Shown here: piece after piece, positions 1-12,518 of the stretch
Numbering within the stretch: position 1 is the first letter of the stretch
Layout: the number at the start of each line of letters is the position of its first letter
From: Vitrella brassicaformis
Lineage: Eukaryota; Sar; Vitrellaceae
Direction: 5' to 3'
Assembly (NCBI GenBank): GCA_001179505.1
Contig: CDMY01000499.1
Span: forward strand, 166,866 to 230,865
DNA: 64,000 nucleotides
Made by a program: the position numbers and the translations under genes
The notes under the pieces: generated by a model
The model's database searches: none
Seen by the model: only the letters and a program-made list of their open reading frames with translations
What the model was told of the DNA's origin: nothing

Positions 1-32
1 ACGCACACATGCGTCTGTGTGTGACAAACCAG

Positions 33-2349
33 GCGTTTCGCGACCGGTGCGATGTCGTACGGTTCGATAAGCGAGGAGGCCCACAAGGCTCTGGCCATCG
101 CCATGAACAGGATCGGCGGCAGGTCCAACACGGGGGAGGGCGGCGAGAGCGACGATCGCTACCTGCCCGGGGCCAACGGGGAGAACAAGCGCAGCGCCAT
201 CAAGCAGATCGCCAGCGGCCGCTTCGGCGTCACCAGCCAGTACCTCGTCAACGCAGACGAGCTTCAGATCAAGCTCGCACAGGTCCATCGGACACTACAG
301 CACATCTTTCTGCCGATGGATGGATGGATGTGTGTGTGTGTGTGTGTGTGTGTTGACAGGGTGCGAAGCCTGGTGAGGGCGGTGAGCTGCCTGGCCACAA
401 GGTAGTGGGCAAGATTGCTGAGACGCGCAAGAGCACCCCGGGGGTGGGGCTGATATCCCCGCCGCCCCACCATGACATGTACAGCATTGAGGACGTCGCG
501 CAGCTCATCAGCGACCTCAAGAATGCAAACCCGGAGGCACGCGTGAGCGTCAAGCTGGTGTCGAAGGTATGCAGAGGGAGAGGGAGACGGAGAGAGAGAG
601 AGATGGGCCGATGAGCATCTGATTGAGATACGTGTGTGGGTGTGTCTGTGTCTGTGTGTGATTGTGCAGGTGGGTGTGGGGATCATAGCTGCGGGCATTG
701 TCAAGGGCAAGACAGACCACCTCCTCATCAGCGGCATGTCAGGCGGCACTGGTAACCCCCACCCACACAATGCACCCATCTCTGCCTGTGCGAACGTCCT
801 GTGTGTATGTGTGTGTGTGCTGCACACACAGGTGCGGCCAAGTGGACGTCGATCAAGCACGCCGGCCTCCCCTGGGAGATCGGCCTGGCCGAGACCCACC
901 AGACGCTCGTACTCAACGGTCTCAGGGAGAAGGTCATTCTGCAGACGGACGGGCAGATCAAGACGGGCCGCGACGTCGTGTACGCCGCCCTGCTGGGCGC
1001 GGAGGAGGTGTGCTTCTCGACACAGCCGCTGATCGCCCTGGGGTGCATCATGATGCGCAAGTGCCATCTCAACACGTGCCCCGTCGGGATTGCCACACAG
1101 GTTTGCAGACGTGGTTGCCTGGACGGGTGGATGGCAGACAGGCCCATTTGTGTGTGTGTGTGTGTGTGGGAGTTAGGATGAGGAGCTTCGGAAGAAGTTC
1201 ACGGGCAAGCCCGAGCACGTCCTCAACTACCTGTTCCTGGTGGGCGAGGAGGTGCGCGCCATCATGGCCCAACTCGGCATCAGAAAATACGGTAGGTGCG
1301 CCAGTCCGTGTGCCCTAAGCACACCCAAACAAACCAGCCTCCATTTGTTTTGCCTTCTTTTTTTTTTGCGTGTGTGTAGACGACATGGTGGGCCGTGCCG
1401 ATCTGTTGCGCCCGAAGCCGTCTCTCAAGGAACACTATAAGACCCGCGAGATCGACCTCTCAAAGGTAGGTCGACACACACGCTTACACCGATGGTCACG
1501 GGTGTGGTGTATATGTGTGTATATGTGTGTGTGCAGCTGCTGTACCCGGCGTGGCAGCTGACCGACGCGCAGCAGCCGTCGGGCGGCCCACAGTCGCTGG
1601 CGCAGTCGGTTCCCCCTGGCATGTGCTGCAGAATGGCGCAGGACCATGAACTTGACAAAGTCAGCACACGGCACACCGTGATACACACAAACAGAGGGAT
1701 GCATCTCACTGTGATGTGTGCATAAAATGCAGGTGATCGACCGTGAGATTGTGCGTCTGTCGGTCCGGTCGCTGCAGAAGCAGGCCAAGACCGTCCTGCA
1801 CATGCCCGTCAGGAACGTCGATCGCACCGTGGGCGGCATTCTGAGCTACGAGGTCACCCGCCGCTACGGCGCCCAGGGCATGCCCCCCGGCACCATCGTC
1901 GTGCGCTTCCGCGGCAGTGCTGGCCAGTCCTTCGGCGCATGGCTGGCCCCCGGGATCACCTTTGACCTGCAAGGGGATGCCAACGACTACACGGGCAAGG
2001 GGCTGAGCGGGGGGCATGTTGTGGTGAGGCCGCCGAAGGACTCGCCGTTCTTCAATGAGAGCCACGGCAACATCATTGTGGGCACAGAGAGAGAGGGAGG
2101 GAGGGAGGGAGGGCGTGAGAGAGGATGTGACACATCCGTGTGTGTGTGTCCGTGTGTGTGTGTGTGTGTGTGGGTGTATGTCAGGTTGGCAACGCCTGTT
2201 TGTATGGCGCGACGGACGGGCGCGCCTTCTTTGCGGGGGTGGCTGCCGAGCGGTTTGCAGTGAGGAATAGCGGGGCCATTGCTGTAGTGGAGGGCGTTGG
2301 CGACCACGGATGCGAGTACATGACTCGGTGGGACAGACACCATCTGACA

Positions 2350-2380
<31 letters not shown>

Positions 2381-4885
2381 TTGGTGGGCGTCGATGCATC
2401 CCCTTCTCTGTGTCTCTGTGTGTGCAGTGGTTTGGTAGTGATTCTTGGCGAGATCGGTCAGAACTTCGCTGCCGGCATGAGCGGCGGCATCGCATACCTT
2501 CTCGACATCGACAAGGTGGCTGCCCAAGCCCTCAACACACACACACACCCACACCCACACCCACACACACACGCCCCCATCCATGTGTGTGTTTTCGTTT
2601 CTGTGTCTATCATTGCATCGCAACAAACAGGACAACGTCAACGACCAGATGGTGTATTTGGAGCCCGTGACGTCTTTGGAGGACAAGCGCACCCTGGAGA
2701 ACCTCGTCAACGAGCACTACGACCGCACCCGCAGCGAGCGCGCCAAACTCATCATCAACAACTGGAAGGAATACAGCCAGCGGTAAGGACTCTCTTAACA
2801 CTCCTCACACACACAGAGAGAGAGCGAGAGGCCGGCGCACACACCATGAGAGAAGCGCACTCCCACACCCCGTGTGTGTCACCAGCTTCACTAAGGTCTT
2901 CCCGAAGGACTACAAGCGTGTGTTGAGGGAGGCCATCGCCGACCACGTCAGGACGGGCAGCAAGGTGGCCGGGGCCATCCTCAACGACTGGGAGTCCATC
3001 GCCTACCAGCTCAACATGCGCGCCATCAATCGCAAGATGGCCGTCCCCTTCAGGGCGCTCCTCAACGAGCAGACGCAGCAGAGATACAGGCAGTGGCTCA
3101 ACAAAAACCTCAAGAACGACTCCACCTTCCAGGTCACCATTGCGCTTGTACTCCCTCCCTCCCTCACCCGGCCCCCAATGTGTGTGTGTGTGTGTGTGTT
3201 GTAGGAGATTGCTGGTGTGGCAAGCGGCAACTCGATGCTGCGCATGATCAAGGACGACACTTCGACGGCCGCCATGACGGGCAAGGAGGAGGTGTTGGTG
3301 CCGCGGGCGCAGAGCACCCTCAAGAGCGGCAAGAGCGCCGAGTTCGACGAGAGGGAGGAGGAGCTCTTCCAGATGGCCTTCAGGGCACAGTACATGATGG
3401 TACACACACAGCACAGACACGCACAGAGAGGGTGGGTAAGGATGCATCAATTTGTGTGTGTGTGATACAGTGGCGGAAGGGCCACCATCGCGGCACTCTG
3501 CAGCTGATGGGCAGCAACGTGCTCGACAACAAAGTGGCGTCGCGGCTGTTCAAGACTGTGAGCGGCAGACAGACCAGACCTTCCACTGTGTGTCCATCGT
3601 CTGTGTGTGTATTGGTATTGTGTGTTGTATTATGTTCATTCAGGCAACCAAGGAGATGTTGAAGCGGAGGATCTCTCAGGAGAAGCAGGAGCTCGAGCGG
3701 CGACTCAACGACGCCATGATACCCTCAGCAGCATCAGCAGTACCAAGGGCAAAGACCAGACCAGGCACGCCACGCCCGACACACACACACCTCACCCCTT
3801 TGCACCCACCCCCCATTCATGTGTGTGTGTGTGTGTGTGTTGCAGAGGAGGAGATTCCCGAGCCGCAGAATGGCCAGGGCGCGATGGTCGAGAAGGCCCC
3901 CGTGGACGGCGCGCGCGAGCAGCTGGTCAGCAACTTCACTGCCGAGGACTTCGTCGACTCCACGCCACTCACCTTCAACAACGAGGGGTGAGCTCGCGGG
4001 CCCAGCTGGGCGGCATGCACACCATCTCTCCCTCTCTGTGTGTGTCCGTTCTCTCTGTGTCGTTGGTGTAGTATGAGCATGGAGAAGGCCCGCCAGGCAC
4101 TCGACATGGAGGACCTCGTCTCACGGCCAAAGAGCGTCGCCTTCCCGGACAAGAAAAAAGGATTCCACAAGTCAGTCACTGCAGAGAGAGAGAGAGAGAG
4201 GGGGAAAGGGCCCATCGACAGGTATCCATCCCTCTCTGCTGCTCTCACCCCTAGGTACGAGAAGGAGGCCCATCCGTACCGTGAGCCGAAGGTTCGTGTC
4301 CTGGACTGGGAGGAGATCACCGTCCCCACCAACTCGCGAAGCAGACTCTACGACCAGCTCCTGCGCACACAGGCCGCCAGGTTACCCTCACACCAACGCA
4401 CCCACACCCACACCCACACCATATGCCTCATGTGTGTGTGTGTCTGTGTGTGTGGTGGTGGTGGTTTCAGGTGCATGGACTGCGGGACCCCCACGTGCCA
4501 CTACCCCAATCCGCAGGGCGGCGGCTGCCCTCTCGGCAACAGAATCCCAACATGGAATGCTCTCACCTACGAGGGCAACTGGAAACAGGTGCACACACAC
4601 ACCACCCACACGCACACAGAGACAGAGAGAGGGAGAGGGAGAGCATCTCGTTGTGTGTGGGGATGGTGTTCAGGCGTTGGAGCGTCTGCTCGACACGAAC
4701 AACTTCCCCGAGTTCACTGGCCGCATCTGCCCCGCCCCCTGCGAGGAGTCCTGTGTGCTGGGCATCAACGAGAAGAGCGTCGCCATCAAGAGCATCGAGG
4801 TCGCCATCATCGACTACGCCTTCTCAAAGGGATGGATCAAACCTAGGCCGCCCAAGGTCAGCCAACAGCCAAGCCACAACACACA

Positions 4886-4919
<34 letters not shown>

Positions 4920-6426
4920 CGTCTGTGTGTCTCTTTGTGTGTGTCAGGTGCGGACTTACAAGCAGGTGGCGATCATCGGGAGCGGCCCAGCTGGTTTGGC
5001 GGCGGCCCAGCAGCTCAACCGTGCGGGCCACTCCGTCACCGTCTTCGAGCGGTCCGACCGCGTCGGTGGGCTCCTCATGTACGGCATACCCAACATGAAG
5101 CTCGACAAGACCAAAATCGTCCAGGTGTGATGGCATGGATGGGATGGATGGGATGGATGGATGGATCAGCCCATGCCCTCTCCCTCTCTCTGTCCCAGCG
5201 TCGCGTGGACCTGCTTCAAGCAGAGGGCATCACCTTCCACACCAGCGTCGAGATCGGCAAGGACAAGACTCTCGAGGAGCTCCGCGAGGAGTTCGACGCC
5301 GTCCTCCTCGCCACAGGCGCCACTGCGTCGCGGGAGTTCAAGATCAACGGCTGGGAGCTCGAGGGCATCCACCAGGCGATGGACTTCCTCCACATGAGCC
5401 AGAAGTCCCTCCTTGACTCGGACATGCAGGACAGCGACTACATCGACGCGCAGGACAAGCACGTGATTGTGATTGGTGGGGGCGACACGGCGGTCGACTG
5501 CCTGGGGACGGCGATTCGTATGGGGGCGGCATCGGTGCTGCAGTTCTCGCGGCGCGAGGAGGCGCCCAAGAACCGACCGGACAACAACCCCTGGCCGCAG
5601 GTATACACACAGCCAGCCACAGCCAGATGGGGGTCGGGATGACTGCATGGCACGTGTGTTTGTGCATGTGGCAGTGGGGTGAGTTCTTCCGTGTGGACTA
5701 CGGACACGCCGAGTGCCACGTCATGCAGGGGAGAGACCCGAGAGAATACTGCGTCAAGTAAGCCGGCCGTCCCAGCCTCCGACACACCCCCAACAAACGC
5801 ACAAGTTACCAATCACGCCGCGTGTGTGTGTGTGTGTGTGTGCAGGGGTGTCGAGTTCGTGCCACATGACCGCGACCCGACTCGCGTCGGGGGCATCAAG
5901 GCCATCCGCATGCACTGGCAGAAGGACCCCAAGACCGGCAGGGCCCGCATGGAGGCCATGCCCGGCACCGAGAAGGTCTACAAGGCCGACATTGTGCTGC
6001 TCGCCATGGGCTTCCTGGGGCCCGAGGCGACCACATGGAGCGGCACCACGGTCAATGTCGACAAGCGGACCAGCAACATCGACGCGGCCATGGGCGACTT
6101 CAGGACAAACGTGCCCGGCGTCTTCGCATGCGGCGACTGCAGAAGGCAAGAAGCCCCCTCCCCTCAGAGAATAAACAGGCGTCCATCTGCTGCTCTGTGT
6201 GTGTGTGTGTGTGTGCAGGGGTGCGACATTGGTTGTGTGGGCGATAGCCGAGGGCCGCGATGCGGCGCACAAGATCGACGAGTACCTGATGGGCGACTCG
6301 GTGCTGCCCCGCGCTTTCCCTGAGTCGGCCAACCCCAAGCTCTTCCCGCCCACCGTCAGCAACCCCAACCCAGCCATGGGCATGCCCTCGTTCAGGGGCG
6401 GCACACACACGGGCAGCGGATGGTAG
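33..6426 (+). CDS. GLT1: Glutamate synthase (NAD(P)H-GOGAT), fused large+small subunits, 5' end outside window
   Basis: Makes two glutamates from glutamine and 2-oxoglutarate in ammonium assimilation. The window opens inside an intron, and the first exon reads [13 protein letters not shown], the start of the FMN/synthase core, so the amidotransferase domain lies upstream. About 25 exons follow (33-282, 360-566, 670-751, 832-1100, 1177-1291, ... 6219-6426). The 3Fe-4S cysteines C-x5-C-x4-C are in the exon ending at 1100. The GXGXG beta-helix domain lies at 1733-2515. A linker of roughly 290 residues leads to the beta-subunit part: 4Fe-4S cysteines near 4471-4760, an FAD-binding [10 protein letters not shown] near 4978, and a second nucleotide site GGGDTAVDC near 5485. 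It ends GDCRRG...W-stop at 6426. The last intron uses a GC donor (6146). Fusion of both subunits is the eukaryotic arrangement. Whether NADH or NADPH is used, and the compartment, cannot be told. Confidence 0.97.
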
Positions 6427-7620
6427 CTAATGCGTGTGCTGACACGTGTGGGCGAGGGGGTTATGTGTGTGAGTGTGGGTGATCAGCAGCACCGCCTTTT
6501 TGCTGTGTGTGACGGACGTGTGTGCGTGTTTGTCTGTGTGTGTGTACGCCATGCTGGCGGGAGAGAGGGAGGGAGGGATTTTTGAAGGGTTTTTTTGGCG
6601 AGGCGAGGCGAGATAATGCTCATGCGTCCATGCCGTGGAGGGAAGGTGGCTGCGCAGCAGTTCATTCATTCACTCATTCATTCAGACAGAGGAGTGCAGT
6701 CAAGAATGATCCGCTCACAACTCGTGAGTCCATCCATCCTGTCGTCTATCGCACCTGTGTGTCTCTCTTCCTCTCTCGCCGTTCGTATGCAGCCATCCAT
6801 CCATCTGAGTGAGTGAGTGCATGGCCATCGCGTCGCCTTTTTGACGTTTGTGCTGCCTGCCTGTCGCCTTTTTGTTGACGTTTGTGCTGCCAGCCACTGA
6901 TGCGCCTTCGTACGTCACGTGTGTCTGACTCCCCTGTGGCCGTTCGTTCTGTCTGACATGCCATGCGTGCGGGTGTGTGTGCGCGTCTGTGTTTGTAGTT
7001 GTGGTGCCGTTTTTGGCACTCATCCCTTCCCCTCCTTGTGGATCGCGTTCATGAGAGTATGTCGGGCGATGGGTGGATACGGACGCGCACAGCCAGCGGA
7101 GTTTTTATTGAGTGACACTCCCCTGCGAAATCAATGGGATAAACCGCAGAAAACAAAGAGGCTTCTGGTCGATGGCTGTAGCGCATCGCTCGCTGCCGTC
7201 TCCAGGGTCTTCCAGGCAAACTGATGATTCTATTGCAGAACTTTGCACTGACAAGCCTCACAGAGGTCAGAGAGCTGCTGCAAGTCCCTCGGCCCCAAAT
7301 CGCTCGGCCCCAATCCGGTGCGAGCTTAAAGTTTTTCCTTTCGCCTTTTTCTTCTCCTCCGGGCCACCCGAGCTCTCCAGGAGAGGCCTCTTGCACAGCT
7401 GGAATCGGCGGTTCCCACCTCCACGTCTGTCAGTGGAGCTCATCCTCGCAGCCTCCGCTGAGCTTTTGGTATGCCACAGCACGCCGAAAGAAGCGAAATT
7501 GGTGGACATATGGCCATCCTGCGTGACGTGTGTTTGTGTCTGTGACTGCTTCAGGCGGGCCCCTCTTTATTTCCGCTCGTTTGGGTCCGTTCGCTGATAT
7601 TCTCTTGGTGATTGTCAGGG
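6427..7620 (+). other. Intergenic region and probable 5' UTR of the MYCBP gene
   Basis: About 1.2 kb without a convincing coding exon. It holds the GOGAT 3' flank, TG/GT-rich simple sequence, and a near-duplicate stretch in which TTTTTGACGTTTGTGCTGCC (6838) recurs at about 6870. A TGCGAGCTTA element lies at 7319-7328, followed by a T-rich tract. A TG-rich stretch ending in CTTCAG near 7553 could be the end of a 5' UTR intron, which would bring the element close to the start in the mature transcript. Open frames here look like translated non-coding sequence. Confidence 0.5.
7319..7328 (+). promoter_or_regulatory. TGCGAGCTTA element upstream of MYCBP gene
   Basis: Exact TGCGAGCTTA in gene orientation followed by a T-rich run. 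The start codon is 293 bases downstream, farther than in the other cases, possibly because of a 5' UTR intron. One of six related sites in this window. Function is inferred only from recurrence. Confidence 0.35.
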
Positions 7621-8032
7621 ATGAGTTACCAGAGTGCAGATCACCAGAAGGAGGAGTTTCGAAAGTATTTGGAGAAGAACGGTGTAATTCAGCAGCTGAC
7701 TCGCGTGCTGGTGGGCCTGTATGAGGAGCCGGAGCGTCCCGTCAACGCTATCGACTTCATCAAAAAACACCTCGGCGCACCCACAGGTGGGTGAACAAGG
7801 CACACACAGCGACCAACGCCCCCCAGGGGCACCGTGTGACGTGCTGTCTCCGGGTGTCCCTGTCTCTGTCTGCCTGTCTGCCTTTCCATGTGTGTGTGTG
7901 TGTGTAGGGGTTGACATAGATGAGCTTCGTGCTGAGAACGAAGAGCTGAAGAAGCGCAATGAGGAGTTGACGAAGCGAGTGGATGAGCTGCTGCGACAAC
8001 TCGAGGCCGTCAGGCAGGAACAGGAGGAATAG
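7621..8032 (+). CDS. MYCBP: c-Myc-binding protein homologue (MYCBP/AMY-1 family)
   Basis: Two exons (7621-7786, 7908-8032) encode 96 residues, against about 103 in animals. The N-terminal half carries the family core: FRKYLEKNGVIQQLTRVLVG, then LYEEPERPVNAIDFIKKHLG, which aligns almost residue for residue with the animal protein as I know it. The second exon is a leucine/glutamate heptad helix (residues about 58-95). In animals the family binds MYC and AKAP proteins, and in protists it is usually associated with cilia and flagella or radial-spoke-like complexes. A MYC role in this organism is not expected. ATG 7621 is the only start that gives the full family N-terminus. The single intron is TG-rich and ends GTGTAG. 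Confidence 0.93.
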
Positions 8033-8653
8033 CTGCCGAGCCAATCAGTGACGCCTGCCTGCCGGGACACACAAACAACTCATGGATGAGCATGTCTGAC
8101 AGTGTATTGGGATTGGTGTGGTGAATGTCTGGACGAACGTCTCGTGTGGGGCGATGTGCACTTGACCGGATCCATCAAGCGGTAGTCGATACATATGCTT
8201 TTCCGTTGATCGATCAACCGCCCGCTACAGACATGCATCCCTTCCTGTATGTCGATCGTTTGTCTCCTGCCTGTCCGCCTTTTCGTGCCGTGCTCCTGCC
8301 TGTCGTGTGTGTGGATGAGCGCATGGGCCTGTTTGTCTGCATGGCCTCTTGTCGATCGACTTTATCTTCATTTGTTGCATCATGATGTACGATCGATGGG
8401 CAGTCAGTCACATAAGCTCAATCCGCCTCGCATTCAGTCACCTGAGTCAGCTCTGGGCATCTCGCCAAACTGCACTGGGGCTGCATGTCTTCAAATTGTT
8501 CAGTTGATCTGCGACGCCTGATCTGGCAAGGGCGTGGCGGTTGCCGTGAGTTTCCTGCAGAGAGCTTTTCACGCCATGGATTGCTGCCCCCTGACGGGAA
8601 GAATCGGACTTGCGAGCTTCTGAGTGAGAGCTCTACCTCCACGTCGAGCAGCG
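8033..8653 (+). other. Intergenic region upstream of the ABCG gene
   Basis: About 620 bases with no supportable exon. It contains the MYCBP 3' flank, mixed low-complexity sequence and, close to the next gene, the TGCGAGCTTC element. Confidence 0.5.
8611..8620 (+). promoter_or_regulatory. TGCGAGCTTC element upstream of ABCG gene
   Basis: One mismatch from TGCGAGCTTA, in gene orientation, ending 34 bases before the start codon at 8654. Candidate core-promoter or start-site element by recurrence only. Confidence 0.35.
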
Positions 8654-11600
8654 ATGGCGGACCGAGGCCTAGCGCGGCACGATCCCATCACTGTCTGCGC
8701 CAAAGGTGAGGTGCATTACTGAGATCTATCAGACAGAGAGGACGACAGTCAGATCTGTTGTTCGCCTTGCCTTGCGTGTGTGTTTGTGCAGATCTGTCCT
8801 ACTGGATTGTGACGAATCGCAAGCACCAGACGAAGAAGCAGATCATCAAAGATGTGGACCTCATCGTGCGGCCTGGACAGTTACTTGCTATCATGGTAGC
8901 CACAGATACACGCGCACACACACACACACAGAGCAGCCAGTCATTCTGTGTGTGAATTGTGTGCGCCTGCAGGGGCCGAGTGGCTCGGGCAAGACCACCC
9001 TGATAAATTTGATAGCCGGCCGCGTCACGGGGGGCGAGCGCAAGGGCGACGTCTACTTCAACGGCCAAGCAAACCCTTCAAACAGGCAGAAGTTCGTCAG
9101 GTCAGGTGAAGGGCACAGTCAGTCGCCATGTTGGTGTGGAGGGATCCCTGTGTGTGTGGCCGGTTGCACAGCTATGTGATGCAGAGTGACTGCCTGCTGG
9201 ACTTCCTGACAGTAGAAGAGACTCTCCGCCTCAACGCCGCCCTCAAGCTCAAGAAATGCTCCAAGTACGAGAGGAACGACCGGGTGGAGCGTGTCATCAA
9301 CGAGCTGGGTCAGCAAGCACCGCCACCATACTCACACATACGCAGATATGATGCACATCCGTCTGTCTGCATGCCTAAGTGCAGGTCTGGACAGGTGCCG
9401 AAGGACGCTCGTGGGCGGGAGCGCCAGTAAGGGCATCTCTGGCGGCGAGAAGAAGAGGGTGTCCATCGCGATAGAGCTTTTGGATGACCCCGCCTTGCTG
9501 TGTCTGGACGAGCCGACCAGTGGGCTTGATGCGGCCCTGGCGTATGACATGCTCAAGCTGCTCGTGCAGCTGGCAAGGTGAGCGGAAAGACGCACGCACA
9601 CACGCGTTCTGCTGGTTTCTGGATGGATGGATGGATGGATGGATGTCTGCAGGGCCGGCAGGACCATCATTTGCACCGTCCATCAGCCGGTGGGTATGCA
9701 CGTGGCTTGTGTGCCAATCGATGAGCTCGTTGCCCTGTGTGGGTGTGTGTGGATGGATGGCTGCAGCGCTCGCAAGTGTTCGCTCTGTTCGATCAGCTGC
9801 TGCTCCTGAGTCGTGGCTCGGTGGTCTACCAGGGGCCGGCAGTCAAGGCCGACGAGTGGTTCGAACAGCTCGGGTGAGTGTGTGGCGGCAGGACACACAC
9901 ATACACACATAAGTGCAGCTGGTGGATGGTCTCCGTGTGTGTGAGTTAGGTATCCTTGCCCGGCACACTTCAATCCCGCCGACTTTCTGCTCGATCTCCT
10001 CACTGAGAGCGTGAGAGTAGCGACAAATCCATGTGTGTATATGGGACTTTGTCCCTCTGTGTTCAGCGGTCCAGCAACAACAGCAACACCCACACCACCA
10101 GCACCCCCCGCACCAGCACCCCGAAGGATGCCTTCTCGAGCGTTGCGCCGGATGCCGTGACGGACAGGACGGATGACACTGAGAAGGGCACCGCACTCGC
10201 AATCATCAACAAAGAGAAAGAGGAACAGGGTAGCACACTACCAGGACACTTCCTCACACACCCACACACACACACACACACACACATAGATTGACGGTGG
10301 TCTCTGTCTGCCTTTCAGCTGTTAATGGCCGGTTCTCCGTCTCATCGAGCACCATTGACACCTTCCCGTCGCTCTTCGCGGCGAGCCCCATGGCACAAAC
10401 CATCGCCGCCAACATCAAACACAACCTCGACAAACAAAAGTGAGCACGAGAGGGACGGCACAGATATCGATCGCATGCCTTGTTTCGTGCAGAAGCCAGA
10501 CGCTGCCGTGTGCGCGGAGCTCCGGCCTCATGCAGGCCAGGAACTGGCTGGCCGATGGCGTGGCATCCTTCGCCAGAGAGGCCGGGATCCTCACACAGAG
10601 GTCGGTCGCACACACGCTGACACACACAGACACACACATCAACACACACGTGTGTGTGTAATTGTGTACAGAATGGTGTTGAACTCGATCCGCAACCCGA
10701 TGAAGACATTCGCCGACATAATGCAGAACTGTTTCCTTGGCTTCGTGCTCGGTGCAGTTTTCTGGTACACACAGACACACAGACAGACACACGCACAGAG
10801 AGAGTCGGCCTGTCTGATGATTTGGCCTTCGTATTTGCTCTGCAGGCAGCTGGGCGATGAGTCGTTTTCTGACGCGCAGAACAGGGCGGGCGCCTTCTTC
10901 TTCGTCGCCATCAACTTCGCCTTCGGGACGCTCTCCGTTCTGACCACCTTCCCACCGGAAAGGGCCCTGCTGAACCGGTGTGGTGTGCATGGGCATCTGT
11001 GTGCGCACACATTTGTCATGGCTCTACGTATATGTGGGCACACAGGGACACTGCCAATGGGATTCATGGGGTGCTCAGCTACTTCGTCGCCAAGGACGTG
11101 GGAGAGCTGCTCTTCACACACGTGAGCATTGACCACTGAGCACACAGACAGCGGCTGACAGACAGACTGGCAGATCCTCTCTCTGTGTGGCTTCCGTCTG
11201 TGTGTCAGTTCCCGCCCACATTGTTCTGCTGCATCTTCTACTGGATGTGTGGAATGCGGCCCGACTTCGTGTCGTTCCTACTCTTCGTGCTGGTGTCCAA
11301 CCTCTGCATCTTCGCAGCTTTCGGCGTGACACTGCTCATCGGGTATGGTGGTGTAGCAGAGTGACAGTGGGCCTGTGTAGACGCAGGCATGTGTGTGCAG
11401 GGCCGCCACTCCCTCGGCCGACATCGGCACCATCATCACTGACCTGACGCTGATCGTATTCATTTTGAATGGCGGCTTCTTCCTCAAGGACGCTGACATC
11501 CCGCCATGGTAGAACGCCCGCGACCCCACCCACTCCACGCGCCCACGCATTCGTGTCTGCCTGTCTTTCTGTGTCTTCCTTTCTGTTTCTCGTGTCTGTC

Positions 11601-11986
11601 AGGGTCGGGTGGATCAAGTGGATCTCCTTTATCCGGTCGGTAGGCGGGCGCGCCCTACACGATTGACACCTACCCTCTCTCTCTCTGTGTGTGTTTGTCA
11701 TGCAGCTACACCTTTATGGGCTACATGTTGGTCGAGTTCGAGGGCGACGACAGCCGATTTCAGGAGGGCATCGGCGGCGGGGAGGGCGTCCTGGAGTTCT
11801 ATGGCCTGCAGCATGAGACCTTCGCAGCCACGTGCTTGACGTTATTCGGCCTTGGTGAGTGTCAGAGAGAGAGAGGGATGAAGTAAGGTGCACTCTGTGT
11901 GGTGCGTGGATGCAGGCATTGGTTTCCGCGTGTTGGCCTTCTTCTGCCTGAAGCATTTGAACCGGAAGCAGGGACTAGAGCTGTGA
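8654..11986 (+). CDS. ABC transporter, G subfamily half-transporter (White/ABCG type)
   Basis: Nineteen exons, all in matching phase (8654-8705, 8792-8895, 8973-9100, 9172-9308, 9385-9577, ... 11706-11854, 11916-11986). The order is nucleotide-binding domain, then membrane domain, as in ABCG. Walker A GPSGSGKTT is at about 8973, the signature SGGEKKRVSI near 9440, Walker B LLCLDEPTSGLD near 9500, and the H-loop VHQP at 9680-9689. A polar Ser/Thr/Asn-rich linker is encoded at 10067-10229. The membrane domain begins with the exon at 10672 (LNSIRNPMKTFAD) and continues with several hydrophobic helices to about 11960. As a half-size transporter it must dimerise. Substrate cannot be told (lipid, sterol and pigment precursors are typical of the family). 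The reading ends ...GLEL-stop. Confidence 0.95.
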
Positions 11987-12518
11987 CTGACAAGCCGTGT
12001 CACAGTGTTGGCCGTACAGTACACTCAGGTCGTGCGATATGCACCCGATATATATGCATATGTGCGAAGCAAGCGCCTTTTCTCCCTTGCACCCCGTTTT
12101 GTGCCGTACACGACATTGAGGTCGTTTTATCGTATATATACGTGGATGCTCTTCTCTATGTTCTCTCTCTGAGTTGCGTGGAAGTGCGAAAGCTGTGTCG
12201 ATGGCACAAAATGGATGTTTCTTTTATGGATGGGCGGACATATGGATGCGTACGTAGGTGGTCTGTGGGTGGCAAAGCCGCGTCTTGAAAGCTCCCATTT
12301 ATGCATTCAGTCGCAAGCACGCCTTCTGCATGCATGCGGGAAGGGGGCCAGATGCATCCGCCCGCAGGCGCAGCCAACAGAAAATGCTGTGGTCCTCACG
12401 GGCCGCACGGCCCGAACCGAATTTGAATGGGGTCGTGCGCACACAGCAGGCCATCGCAGAAGCCTCGCCAACACCTCCAAGCCCAACACACAACGCGCAA
12501 AGCGGTGTGGCAAGAGCC
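11987..12518 (+). other. Intergenic region
   Basis: About 530 bases between the ABCG stop and the coiled-coil gene. It contains alternating TA/CA tracts (for example GATATATATGCATATGTG near 12047). No exon with acceptable splice sites was recognised. An upstream ATG at 12258 keeps the next gene's frame open, so part of this may be that gene's N-terminus. Confidence 0.4.

Noticed and set aside
264-2710. Long minus-strand open frames opposite GOGAT (for example 264-1067 and 1706-2710)
   Set aside because: They are antisense to well-conserved exons and owe their length to intron repeats read as HTHTHT or CVCVCV; no domains.
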